Of a DNA stretch of 64,000 nt, positions 50,290-59,660 are shown piece after piece (position 1 is the stretch's first letter; each line of letters begins with the position of its first letter). The stretch is from Stigmatella aurantiaca (GTDB taxonomy: Bacteria > Myxococcota > Myxococcia > Myxococcales > Myxococcaceae). The translations under genes and the position numbers were made by a program. Location: the NCBI RefSeq assembly GCF_900109545.1, contig NZ_FOAP01000029.1, forward strand, positions 1 to 64,000. Direction: 5' to 3'. The notes under the pieces are model-generated. The model was not told the origin of the DNA and did not search any database. It worked only from the letters and a program-made list of their open reading frames with translations.

Positions 50290-53200
50290 TGTCATGGAGA
50301 AGTTGGTTCGTGGTCTTTCCCCTGAGAAGCGCGTGAGCCTGGCGAAGATGCTTCTTCGCTCCGCGGGTGAGACCGTCCCTGAGCAGAAGATGGCGGAGCC
50401 CATCGCCATCGTTGGCATTGGCTGCCGGTTTCCGGGTGGCGTGAACGGACCCGAGGCGTTCTGGAAGCTGCTGAGCGAAGGCGTGGATGCCGTCAAGCAG
50501 GTGCCGGGCAGCCGCTGGGACATCGACAAGTATTACGATGCTGATCCCGCTGCCCCGGGCAAGATGTACACCCGGAACGGGGCGTTCCTGGAGGATGCGG
50601 ATCAGTTCGATTCCTACTTCTTCGGGATTCCTCCCCGCGCCGCGGCCAACCTGGATCCGCAGCACCGGCTGTTGCTGGAGGTGAGCTGGGAGGCCCTGGA
50701 GCACGCGGGCATCGCACCCCAGAGCATCGCGGGCAGCAAGACCGGCATCTTCATCGGCGGCTCCACCGGCGAGTACACCCAGCTCGTCCAGGCGGCCAAG
50801 GGGGCGGACAACATTGACGCCACCTTCCTCACCGGCAGCTTGCTCACGTTCGCGACCGGCCGTCTGTCGCACTTCTTCGATCTGCAAGGCCCCAGCCTCG
50901 CGGTCGATACGGCATGTTCCTCGTCCCTCGTCGCGGTCCACCTGGCCTGTCAAAGCTTGCGCACGGGTGAGTCCTCGATGGCCCTCGTGGGCGGCGTGAA
51001 CCTCATCCTGGCCCCCCAGGGGACGATCACGACCTGCAAGGCCCGCATGCTGGCCGTCGATGGCCGCTGCAAGACGTTCGATGCCGAGGCGGATGGCTAC
51101 GGGCGCGGCGAGGGGTGCGGCATCATCGTGCTCAAGCGCCTCTCCGATGCCCAGAAGGACGGGGACAACGTCCTGGCCGTCATTCGCGGCACGGCGACGA
51201 ACCAGGACGGTCACAGCAGCGACCTCACGGTCCCCAACGGGCTCGCGCAGCAGGCGGTGATCCGCCAGGCCCTGGAGAACGCCGGGCTCGAGCCCGGGCA
51301 GGTGGACTACGTGGAAGCCCACGGCACGGGCACCGCGCTGGGCGACCCCATCGAGCTGCGCGCCATTGGCGCCGTCTTCGGCAAGAAGCAGGAGCGGGAG
51401 CAGCCCCTGCTGGTGGGCTCGGTGAAGACCAACTTCGGCCACCTGGAGTACGCCTCGGGCATCGCGGGCTTGATCAAACTGGCGCTCTCGCTGAGCCATG
51501 GCCAGATCCCCGCCCACCTTCACTTCAAGCGGGGCAACCCCTACATCCCCTGGAATGAGCTGCCCGTGGAGATCCCCACGCAGCTGACCCCGTGGAAGGC
51601 GAAGAAGGACAAGCGCATCGGCAGCGTGAGCTCGTTTGGCGCCAGCGGCACGAACGCGCACGTGGTGCTGGAGGAGGCGCCGAAGCAGGGCCGTCAGACG
51701 TCGGATCGCGAGCGCCCGGCACACGTGCTGAGCCTGTCGGCGCGCAGCGAGGTGGCGCTGAAGGCGCTGGCGGGCCGGTACGCCCAGTATCTGGCGTCGT
51801 GTGGTCCCGTGAACCTGGCGGATGTGTGCCACACGGCGAACGCCGGCCGCGCGCAGTTCAAGCACCGGCTGGCCCTGGTGGCCGAGTCCCCCGCGCAGTT
51901 GAGCCAGCAATTGGCCCTGTTCGCCGAGGGCAAGCCCGCCGAGGTGCTGGTGGGCCAGGCCCCTGGCAACGGCAAAGCGGAGGTGGTGTTCCTGTTCACG
52001 GGACAGGGGAGCCAGCACGAGGGGATGGGCCGTGAGCTGTACGAGACGCAGCCGACGTTCCGGGCGAGCATCCAGAAGAGCGATGAGCTGCTGAAGCCGG
52101 TGCTGAAGGAGTCGCTGGTGGAGGTGCTGTACGGAGGGAAGGGGCACCTGCTGGAGCAGAGCGGGGTGTCGCAGCCGGCACTGTTCGCAGTGGAGTACGC
52201 ACTGGCACAGCTGTGGATGAGCTGGGGGGTGAAGCCAGCGGCGGTGATGGGCCACAGCCTGGGAGAGTACGTGGCGGCGTGCGTGGCGGGGATGTGCACG
52301 CAGGAGGAGGGGCTGAAGCTGGTGGCGGCGAGAGGCCGGCTGATGCAGCAGCTGCCAGAGGCGGGGGAGATGGTGGCGGTGCTGGCGGCGGAAGGGAAGG
52401 TGAGAGAGGCACTGGCCGGGTACGAGCAGAGCGTGTCGGTGGCGGCTGTGAACGGCCCCGAGGAGACGGTGGTGTCGGGCCGTGCGGCGCAGGTGGAGCA
52501 GGTGGTGTCGAAGCTGAAGGAGAAGGGAGTGGAGTGCCGGAAGCTGAAGACGACGCACGCGTTCCACTCGCCGCTGATGGAGCCGATGCTGGAGGCGTTC
52601 GAGAAGGAGGCCGGGCAGGTGAAGTGGAAGCGGCCCGAAATCGAGCTGGTGTCGAACGTGAGCGGAGGGCAGGTGAAGGGGGAGGAGGGGCTGAAGGGGG
52701 AGTACTGGAAGAAGCACATCCGGCAGCCGGTGAAGTACTGGGAGGGGCTGAAGGGGCTGTACGAGAAGGGGTACCGGGTGTTCGTGGAGGTGGGGCCGAA
52801 GCCGACGCTGGTGAACGTGGGAAAGAGGAGCCTGCCAGGGGGTGAGGCGGAGTGGTTGGGCTCGTTGAAGCAGGGAAGCAACGAGTGGCAGCAGATGCTG
52901 GGGAGCGTGGGGAAGCTGTACGTGAAGGGAGTGGGGGTGGACTGGGCGGGGTTCGACCAGGACTACCCGAGGGCCAAGGTGGCGCTGCCCACCTATGCCT
53001 TCCAGCGGGAGCGCTACTGGATCGACTCGCTCATCCCCAACTCGGATACCCTGGTGTCCTTCTACCGGGCCGTCGCGCAGATGCTGGATGTCACCACGGT
53101 CCAGGAAGGCCCCTCGCTGCGCTTCGCCACGCTGCGCGAGGCCGTTCCGGGGTTCTCGTGGATCTCGCTCTACAAGGCCGAGCCGTCGGACATGGCGGGC

Positions 53201-54376
53201 TTCCAGAAGTATTACGACCTCGCCGTGCAGGCCAACCGGGAGATGTCCCAGACCATCTTCCGGGGACTCCCGTTCCAGAACTTCTCGCGCGTGCTCGACA
53301 TCGGGTGCGGCCACTCGGCCGACCTGATTGATCTCGCGATGAAGCACTCCCACCTGCAGCTGCACGGGTGCAACATCTCGCCCGACCAGATCGCGGTGGG
53401 GCGGCAGCGCATCCGGGGTCTGGGGCTCGATGAGCGCATCACGCTGCACTACCAGGACAGCTCGCGGGATCCGTTCCCCTCGACCTACGATCTGGTCCTC
53501 GGCTTCCAGGTCATCCACCACATCCGGAACAAGGCGGACCTCTTCGCCAACATCAGCCGCAGCCTGCGCAATGGCGGCTACATGGTCATGGCCGAGACCA
53601 TCTCGAACATGGTCACTCCGATCGAGCACCCGGAGTCGACGACCCTCTTCGTGCCGCAGGCCGAGTGGGTCGAGATCCTCGCGCGCAACCAGCTCCGGGT
53701 GGTCCAGGCCGTCGAGGCCACGCAGGAGATCGCCAACTTCCTGTACGACCCCCAGTTCAACGAGAACTTCGAGCGGGTGACGCGGGACTCGGACGACGTG
53801 ACCAAGAAGCACCTGCACGGCATCCACATGCTGGGAGAGCTGCTGCAGCGCCGGCTGGCCGCCTATCTCCTGTTCACGGTGACCAAGGACGAGTCGATGG
53901 ATGTCGACACGCTCCGGCGCATCAACGCCGATCGGCTGAGTGTGCGCCTTCCCTACGCGACGGCGTTCCAGCAGGTCCAGGAGGGCACCTTCGTGCTCCC
54001 CACGTCCGTGGAGGACATGGGAGCTCAGGGCGCCACATCGGCGGCGAGTACCTTCGCCAACACGCTGCTCGGCGCGGAGCCCAGCCAGCGTGGCCAGCTC
54101 TTCAGCAGCTATCTGTGCGAGCAGGTGGCGAACCTGCTGAAGATGCCCGTCGCCAAGCTTGACCCGGAGCAGCCGCTGAACAGCATGGGCTTGGATTCGC
54201 TCCTGTCGCTCGAGCTGAAGCACAAGATCCACGCCGAGACGGGCATGGACGTGCCTCTGGATGAGGTGCTCCAGGGCGCCAGCATCGCGCACCTGTCGGT
54301 GCGGCTCGCGGAGCGGATGGGCAGCGGCCAGGCGCCCGCGGCCGTGGCCAGGTCCTGGGAGGAAGGCGAGCTGTGA
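50282..54376 (+). CDS. mtaF: MtaF: PKS module KS-AT-MT-ACP without ketoreductase
   Basis: This 1364-residue module adds the last malonate and forms the beta-methoxyacrylate. The ATG at 50282 overlaps the mtaE stop; the open frame reaches further upstream into mtaE but without support. A short helical docking segment (LSPEKRVSLAKMLL) precedes KS about 40-460 (TACSSS), AT about 570-870 (GHSLGE, HAFHS, malonyl type), methyltransferase about 930-1220 (LDIGCGHSADL), and ACP about 1305 (GLDSLL). No KR, DH or ER is present, so the beta-keto group stays and the methyltransferase should O-methylate its enol, giving the 3-methoxy-acrylate that makes myxothiazols bind the Qo site of cytochrome bc1. The C-terminus WEEGEL resembles that of MtaC and likely docks on MtaG. 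Confidence 0.92.
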   Translation: MSDVMEKLVRGLSPEKRVSLAKMLLRSAGETVPEQKMAEPIAIVGIGCRFPGGVNGPEAFWKLLSEGVDAVKQVPGSRWDIDKYYDADPAAPGKMYTRNGAFLEDADQFDSYFFGIPPRAAANLDPQHRLLLEVSWEALEHAGIAPQSIAGSKTGIFIGGSTGEYTQLVQAAKGADNIDATFLTGSLLTFATGRLSHFFDLQGPSLAVDTACSSSLVAVHLACQSLRTGESSMALVGGVNLILAPQGTITTCKARMLAVDGRCKTFDAEADGYGRGEGCGIIVLKRLSDAQKDGDNVLAVIRGTATNQDGHSSDLTVPNGLAQQAVIRQALENAGLEPGQVDYVEAHGTGTALGDPIELRAIGAVFGKKQEREQPLLVGSVKTNFGHLEYASGIAGLIKLALSLSHGQIPAHLHFKRGNPYIPWNELPVEIPTQLTPWKAKKDKRIGSVSSFGASGTNAHVVLEEAPKQGRQTSDRERPAHVLSLSARSEVALKALAGRYAQYLASCGPVNLADVCHTANAGRAQFKHRLALVAESPAQLSQQLALFAEGKPAEVLVGQAPGNGKAEVVFLFTGQGSQHEGMGRELYETQPTFRASIQKSDELLKPVLKESLVEVLYGGKGHLLEQSGVSQPALFAVEYALAQLWMSWGVKPAAVMGHSLGEYVAACVAGMCTQEEGLKLVAARGRLMQQLPEAGEMVAVLAAEGKVREALAGYEQSVSVAAVNGPEETVVSGRAAQVEQVVSKLKEKGVECRKLKTTHAFHSPLMEPMLEAFEKEAGQVKWKRPEIELVSNVSGGQVKGEEGLKGEYWKKHIRQPVKYWEGLKGLYEKGYRVFVEVGPKPTLVNVGKRSLPGGEAEWLGSLKQGSNEWQQMLGSVGKLYVKGVGVDWAGFDQDYPRAKVALPTYAFQRERYWIDSLIPNSDTLVSFYRAVAQMLDVTTVQEGPSLRFATLREAVPGFSWISLYKAEPSDMAGFQKYYDLAVQANREMSQTIFRGLPFQNFSRVLDIGCGHSADLIDLAMKHSHLQLHGCNISPDQIAVGRQRIRGLGLDERITLHYQDSSRDPFPSTYDLVLGFQVIHHIRNKADLFANISRSLRNGGYMVMAETISNMVTPIEHPESTTLFVPQAEWVEILARNQLRVVQAVEATQEIANFLYDPQFNENFERVTRDSDDVTKKHLHGIHMLGELLQRRLAAYLLFTVTKDESMDVDTLRRINADRLSVRLPYATAFQQVQEGTFVLPTSVEDMGAQGATSAASTFANTLLGAEPSQRGQLFSSYLCEQVANLLKMPVAKLDPEQPLNSMGLDSLLSLELKHKIHAETGMDVPLDEVLQGASIAHLSVRLAERMGSGQAPAAVARSWEEGEL
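51722..53022 (+). repeat. Long direct repeat, copy B (AT region of mtaF)
   Basis: Partner of 40206-41509, same orientation, about 11.5 kb downstream. Identity falls off immediately after the RERYWI motif at the AT end, where mtaF continues into its methyltransferase and mtaD into its dehydratase. It is the same G-rich codon style as copy A. Confidence 0.95.
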
Positions 54377-57300
54377 GCCCAGAAGAACTCATGGCAGAGC
54401 TGTCCAAGCAGGACGTCACGCTCTGGGTGGAAGGCGAGCGGTTGAAGTACAGGGCTCCGAAGGGGGCCCTGTCGCCGGAGACCCTGAGCCTGCTCTCCAC
54501 CCACAAGGCGGCGCTCCTGCCGTACCTCCGCCGCCTCGCGGCGGAGGGGGAGTCCGTTCATCCGCTCTCCCATGGGCAACAGGCGCTCTGGTTCGTGCAC
54601 CAGCTGGCGCCGGACAGCTCCGCGTACAACACGGCGCTGTCCATTCGCGTTGTCTCCGAGCTGGACGTCCCCGCGTTGCGGCGCGCCTGCCAGGCGCTCA
54701 TCGATCGCCATGGCGCGCTGCGGACGACGGTGGCCACCCACCAGGGGCAGCCGATCCAGAAGGTCCGCCAGCGGGCCGAGGTCCACTTCGAACAGGTGGA
54801 CGTTCCGGGCATGGAGCTGGATGCCCTGAAGCAGCTGGTGACGCGGACCTACCAGGCGCCGTTCGATCTGGAGCGGGGCCCGCTGATTCGCGTTCACCTG
54901 TTCACGCGGGGTCCCAAGGACCACGTGCTGCTGCTCTCCATCCACCACATCGTCTACGACGGGTGGTCGCTGATCGTGCTCGGCGACGAGCTTCTGCGGC
55001 ACCTCTACGCTGCGGAGAAGGCGGGGGTTCCCTCGAACCTTCCGCCTCCGCCGGTGACGTACGTGGACTATGTCCGCTGGCAGTCCGAGATGCTCGCGGG
55101 CCCCGCGGGACAGCGGCTGTGGGAGTACTGGTCCAAGCAACTGGCGGGCTCTCTGCCGGTGCTGAACCTGCCCTTCGCGCGTCCCCGGCCCGCGGTGCAG
55201 GGGTACTCGGGTGCCTCGATTCTGGTCTCGCTGAACGCGGCGCTGACCCGGAATCTGAAGACGCTCTCCGAGCGCGAGGGCTCCACGCTGTACACCACGG
55301 TCCTCGCGGCGTTCATGGTGCTCATGCACCGCTACACGGGCGAGGAGGACATCCTGCTGGGTTCGCCGACGCTCGGACGGACGCAGCCCCAGTTCTCACG
55401 GGTCGTGGGCAACTTCATGAACATGATTCCCCTGCGGGGGAATCTGTCCGGCAACCCCACGTTCCGGGAGTTCCTCGGGCAGCTCCGGCAGACGGTGGTC
55501 GGTGGGTTGGCCCACCAGGACTTCCCGTTCCACCTCCTCGTAGAGAAGCTGAACCCGGAGCGGCACTCCAACAGCTCCCCCATCTTCCAGTCCGTCTTCA
55601 TGCTGCAGCCCGCGCAGCAGGGGAACATCTACGCGGGAGATGAGGCCAACCCCGCGATGCCGGGGGGGCTCGTGCTGAGGCCCTTCGAGATTCCGCAGCA
55701 GGAAGGGCAGTTCGACCTGATCCTGGAGCTGACGGAGACGGACTCGGGCCTGAACGGCATGCTGAAGTACAGCACCGATCTGTTCGACGCCGCGAACGCC
55801 CAGCAGATCCTCGGCAACCTGGAGACCCTGCTGGAGAGCATCGTCGAGGGGCCCGGGAAGCGCCTGTCCGAGCTGTCGGTCCTGAAGCCCTCCGAGCGGC
55901 ATCAGGTGCTCGCGGCCTGGAACGACACGGCCGGAGACTTCTCCCGGGACGCGTGCATTCACGAGACGTTCGAGGCGCAGGTTCAGAAGGCCCCGGATGC
56001 CATCGCGCTGGTGTCCGGGAACAAGACGCTGACGTACCGCGAGCTGAACGAGCGCGGGAACCGCCTGGCCCACCGCCTGCGTGCGCTGGGGGTGGGGCCC
56101 GAGGTCCGGGTGGGGCTCTGTGTCCACCGGGGCCTCGACATGGTCATCGGCATGATCGGCATCCTGAAGGCAGGGGGCGCCTATGTGCCGATGGACCCCA
56201 CGTACCCGGCCGACCGGCTGGCATTCATGCTCACGGACTCGCAGGCGCCGGTGGTGCTCACCGAGTCGCGGCTCCAGCAGCGCTTGCCGGACACTGGGGC
56301 GAAGGTGGTGTGCCTGGATGCTCCGGAGGAGGGGACTTCAGGAGCGCTGGACACTCCGAAGAGTGGGGTGGGGGCCGGCAACGTGGCCTACACCCTCTAC
56401 ACCTCGGGCTCCACGGGACGCCCCAAGGGCGTCATGGTGTGCCACCGGAACGCGGAGAGCTTCTTCGCGGCCATGGATGCTCCCCTGGACAGCCAGACGC
56501 GGGGGACGTGGCTCGCGACGACGAGCATGTCGTTCGACATCTCCATTCTGGAGATCCTGTTCTCGCTGACCCGTGGCTTCCAGGTCGTCATTCGCGGAGA
56601 GCAGGGCGCGGGCTTGCCCGTCAGTGACAGCCACCGCAAGCCGCCCGAGTTCAGCCTGTTCTACTTCGCCAGCGATGAGCGGGAGAGCGTCAACGGCAAG
56701 TACCAGCTCCTGCTGGAGGGGGCGCGGTTCGCGGATCAGCACGGCTTCACCGCCGTCTGGACGCCCGAGCGGCATTTCCATCCCTTTGGCGGAATCTTTC
56801 CGAACCCGTCCGTCGTCAGCGCCGCCCTCGCGGCCACGACCCGGAACATCCGGATCCGCGCGGGCAGTGTCGTGCTGCCGCTCCACAGCCCCATCCGCGT
56901 CGCCGAGGAGTGGTCCATCGTGGACAACCTCTCGAATGGGCGCGTCGATCTCTCCTTCGCCTCCGGGTGGCACCCGAACGACTTCGTGCTGGCCCCCGAG
57001 CGCTATGCCGATGCGCGCAGCGGCCTGGCCGGTCAGATCGAGACGTTCAAGAAGCTGTGGCGCGGCGAGCAGGTGAACTTCCGCAATGGGATAGGCAAGG
57101 ACGTTCCGGTCCAGTCCCTTCCCCGGCCCGTTCAGCCCGACGTCGCGGTCTGGCTGACCGCCGCGGGAAATCCCGAGACCTTCCGCGCCGCCGGCGAGCT
57201 TGGGACGAACATTCTCACCCACCTGCTCGGCCAGAACCTCACCGAGCTGGCGAAGAAGATCCAGATCTACCGGGATGCGTGGAAGGCGGCGGGTCATGGC

Positions 57301-59643
57301 CCTGGAGAAGGCCACGTCACCCTCATGCTGCACACGTTCGTGGGAGACGATGCCGCCGAGGTCCGTCAGAAGGTGCAGGGGCCGCTCCGGCAGTACCTGA
57401 AGAGCTCCGTGGGCCTGCTGAAGACCGTCGTCGGGCCGCTGGCGCACGGTGCGGATTTCGACTCGCTCAGCGAAGCGGACATCGATCTGCTGCTGACGCG
57501 GGCGATCGAGCGGTACCAGGATCAGATGGGCCTGTTCGGCACCCCCGAGAGCTGTCTGCCCATGGTCGCCAAGCTCCGGGACCTCGGCGTGGACGAGATC
57601 GCCTGCCTCATCGACTTCGGTGTGGACCGCGAGTCGACGTTGGCGGGGCTCCGTCACCTGAACGAGCTGCGTGAGCGGAGCACCCAGCAGGCGCAGCCCG
57701 AGGAGATCCCAGCGCTGGTGGCCCAGCACGGGGTGACGCACTTCCAGTGCACCCCCTCGATGCTGCGCATGCTCCTCCTGGAGCCGGGAGGCACCGAGGC
57801 GCTCCGGCCGCTGAAGAAGCTCCTCATCGGTGGCGAGGCCTTCCCCGCGGCGCTGGGGCGGCAGGTCCGGCCCCTGGTGGGCGGCGAGATCCTCAACATG
57901 TATGGGCCGACCGAGACGACCATCTGGTCGTCCTTCCACCGGCTGCAGCCGGATGAGGCCACGCTGCCCATTGGCCGCCCCATCCGGAACACCCGGATGT
58001 ACCTGCTGGATCGCCACCTGCAGCCCGTTCCCGTGGGCGTTCCCGGGGAGCTGCTGATTGGCGGCGAAGGGGTGGCCCGCGGCTACCTCGACCGTCCCGA
58101 GCTGACGGCCACCCGGTTCATCCCCGATCCCTTCGGCTCCGAGCCAGGGGCCCGCCTGTACCGGACCGGCGATCTCGCGTGCTACCTCCCGGATGGGCGC
58201 ATCGAGTTCCTGGGCCGCATGGACCAGCAGGTCAAGGTCCGTGGGGTTCGCATCGAACCCGGCGAGATCGAGTCCGCGCTGCGCCTGCACCCGGACCTCC
58301 GCCAGGTGGCGGTGGTGGCCCGGGCGGATGCGGCGGGCGAGGCGAGCCTGGCCGCCTATGTCGTGGCGGGCCCGGAGGCCCAGGTGGCCCCATCGGATCT
58401 GCGGCGCTTCCTCAAGGACAAGCTGCCGGTCACGATGATCCCGGACCACTTCATCCGCTTGGAGGCGTTGCCGCTGACGCCCAACAAGAAGCTGGATGTC
58501 CGGGCGTTGCCTGCACCCGATGCGCCTCCGGCGGAGCTCTCGGTGGCGTACGTGGCGCCGCGGGATGCGCTGGAGCTGGAGCTTGTCGCGCTCTGGGAAG
58601 AGCTGTTCGATCTGCGCCCCATCGGCGTGGCCAGCAGCTTCTTCCAGTTGGGTGGGCACTCCCTGCTGGCGGTCCGGCTGATGTCCCGGCTGCGCGCGAA
58701 GTTCGGCCGGCAGCTGCCCGTCTCGATGCTGTTCCAGGCCGACACCATCCAGCGCTTGGCGTCGGTGCTGCGCCAGGAGGGGGTGGCCGGGGCCCGCTCG
58801 CCGCTCGTCCGCATTCAGGAGACGGGCGATCAGCCGCCCCTGTTCTTCATGCATCCGACCGGTGGTGACGTGCTCTGTTACGCGCCCCTGGCGCGGCAGC
58901 TCGGCCCCAAGCAGCCGTTCTATGCGCTGCAAGCGCTGGCGGATCAGGAGGCCGATTCGATCGAGGCGATGGCGGCACGTTACCTGGAAGAGGTTCGCAA
59001 GGTTCGTCCCCAGGGGCCGTACCGCCTCGGGGGTTGGTCCACGGGAGGCATTCTCGCGCAGGCCATGGCCCGGCAATTGGAGCAGGCCGGAGAGCAGGTC
59101 GAGCTGCTCATGCTGCTGGAGACGTGGTCTCCCACGGTCTACCAGCGGACGGAGGGGGCTCCGGCCCTCATGGCTTGGTTCGCCACGGATCTGCTCGGAG
59201 GCGCAGCCGCATCGCAGCTCGAGGCTTCGAAGCTCGAGACGCTCGATGAGGCGGCGCAGCTCGACTACCTGTTCGATCGAGCCAATGCCCTGGGCGCGCT
59301 GCCCGGGGTGGATCGCTCCGAGATGGAACAACGGTTCCAGATCTTCGCGAAGAACGCCCGGGCCCTGTCGCGGTACCAGGCGGACGCCTACCGGGGCAAG
59401 GTCCTCTTCCTGCAAGCCGAGGAGGCGGCCACGCCTTCGGCGGACGCGCTTCCGGAGCCGAAGGCCAGCTGGGGTCCGGCCCTGGAGCAGGTGCAGATGT
59501 TCCGGATGCCGGGGAACCACTACACCATGCTGCAGAGCCCCCACGTGCGCGCGGTCGCGGACCGGATGGCGAGCGCCCTGGCGCAGCTCAGCGCGGCCAC
59601 CGAGCCGTCACAAGGTGTTGCCCGGGCCGCGTCCGCGCGGTAA
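54373..59643 (+). CDS. mtaG: MtaG: NRPS, docking-C-A(Gly)[monooxygenase]-PCP-TE
   Basis: This 1756-residue termination subunit makes the terminal amide. Residues 1-55: TubC-type docking; C about 62-490 (HHIVYDG, the H-H-x3-D-G motif); A split in two: about 531-750 (TSGSTGRPKG near 676; FDISILE) and about 1110-1400 (HFQCTPS, LLIGGE, YGPTETTIW). Pocket residues D-I-L-Q-L-G-M-I-W are the glycine code. Between them, about 755-1105, lies a luciferase-like flavin monooxygenase (FYFASDE, WTPERHF, ASGWHPND). PCP about 1425 (GGHSLL); TE about 1489-1735 (GWSTGG; His in GNHYTML). Hydroxylation of the glycyl alpha carbon and its breakdown leave a primary amide, as proposed for myxothiazol. The usual TE Asp position reads LLE. 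GTG start overlaps mtaF stop (GTGA). Confidence 0.92.
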   Translation: MSPEELMAELSKQDVTLWVEGERLKYRAPKGALSPETLSLLSTHKAALLPYLRRLAAEGESVHPLSHGQQALWFVHQLAPDSSAYNTALSIRVVSELDVPALRRACQALIDRHGALRTTVATHQGQPIQKVRQRAEVHFEQVDVPGMELDALKQLVTRTYQAPFDLERGPLIRVHLFTRGPKDHVLLLSIHHIVYDGWSLIVLGDELLRHLYAAEKAGVPSNLPPPPVTYVDYVRWQSEMLAGPAGQRLWEYWSKQLAGSLPVLNLPFARPRPAVQGYSGASILVSLNAALTRNLKTLSEREGSTLYTTVLAAFMVLMHRYTGEEDILLGSPTLGRTQPQFSRVVGNFMNMIPLRGNLSGNPTFREFLGQLRQTVVGGLAHQDFPFHLLVEKLNPERHSNSSPIFQSVFMLQPAQQGNIYAGDEANPAMPGGLVLRPFEIPQQEGQFDLILELTETDSGLNGMLKYSTDLFDAANAQQILGNLETLLESIVEGPGKRLSELSVLKPSERHQVLAAWNDTAGDFSRDACIHETFEAQVQKAPDAIALVSGNKTLTYRELNERGNRLAHRLRALGVGPEVRVGLCVHRGLDMVIGMIGILKAGGAYVPMDPTYPADRLAFMLTDSQAPVVLTESRLQQRLPDTGAKVVCLDAPEEGTSGALDTPKSGVGAGNVAYTLYTSGSTGRPKGVMVCHRNAESFFAAMDAPLDSQTRGTWLATTSMSFDISILEILFSLTRGFQVVIRGEQGAGLPVSDSHRKPPEFSLFYFASDERESVNGKYQLLLEGARFADQHGFTAVWTPERHFHPFGGIFPNPSVVSAALAATTRNIRIRAGSVVLPLHSPIRVAEEWSIVDNLSNGRVDLSFASGWHPNDFVLAPERYADARSGLAGQIETFKKLWRGEQVNFRNGIGKDVPVQSLPRPVQPDVAVWLTAAGNPETFRAAGELGTNILTHLLGQNLTELAKKIQIYRDAWKAAGHGPGEGHVTLMLHTFVGDDAAEVRQKVQGPLRQYLKSSVGLLKTVVGPLAHGADFDSLSEADIDLLLTRAIERYQDQMGLFGTPESCLPMVAKLRDLGVDEIACLIDFGVDRESTLAGLRHLNELRERSTQQAQPEEIPALVAQHGVTHFQCTPSMLRMLLLEPGGTEALRPLKKLLIGGEAFPAALGRQVRPLVGGEILNMYGPTETTIWSSFHRLQPDEATLPIGRPIRNTRMYLLDRHLQPVPVGVPGELLIGGEGVARGYLDRPELTATRFIPDPFGSEPGARLYRTGDLACYLPDGRIEFLGRMDQQVKVRGVRIEPGEIESALRLHPDLRQVAVVARADAAGEASLAAYVVAGPEAQVAPSDLRRFLKDKLPVTMIPDHFIRLEALPLTPNKKLDVRALPAPDAPPAELSVAYVAPRDALELELVALWEELFDLRPIGVASSFFQLGGHSLLAVRLMSRLRAKFGRQLPVSMLFQADTIQRLASVLRQEGVAGARSPLVRIQETGDQPPLFFMHPTGGDVLCYAPLARQLGPKQPFYALQALADQEADSIEAMAARYLEEVRKVRPQGPYRLGGWSTGGILAQAMARQLEQAGEQVELLMLLETWSPTVYQRTEGAPALMAWFATDLLGGAAASQLEASKLETLDEAAQLDYLFDRANALGALPGVDRSEMEQRFQIFAKNARALSRYQADAYRGKVLFLQAEEAATPSADALPEPKASWGPALEQVQMFRMPGNHYTMLQSPHVRAVADRMASALAQLSAATEPSQGVARAASAR

Positions 59644-59660
59644 CCCCACGAGGTTTTGCC

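Noticed and set aside
50243-54292. Long minus-strand open frame opposite mtaF (about 1349 codons)
   Set aside because: Same antisense pattern as opposite mtaD; part of it even repeats because the underlying AT DNA is repeated.
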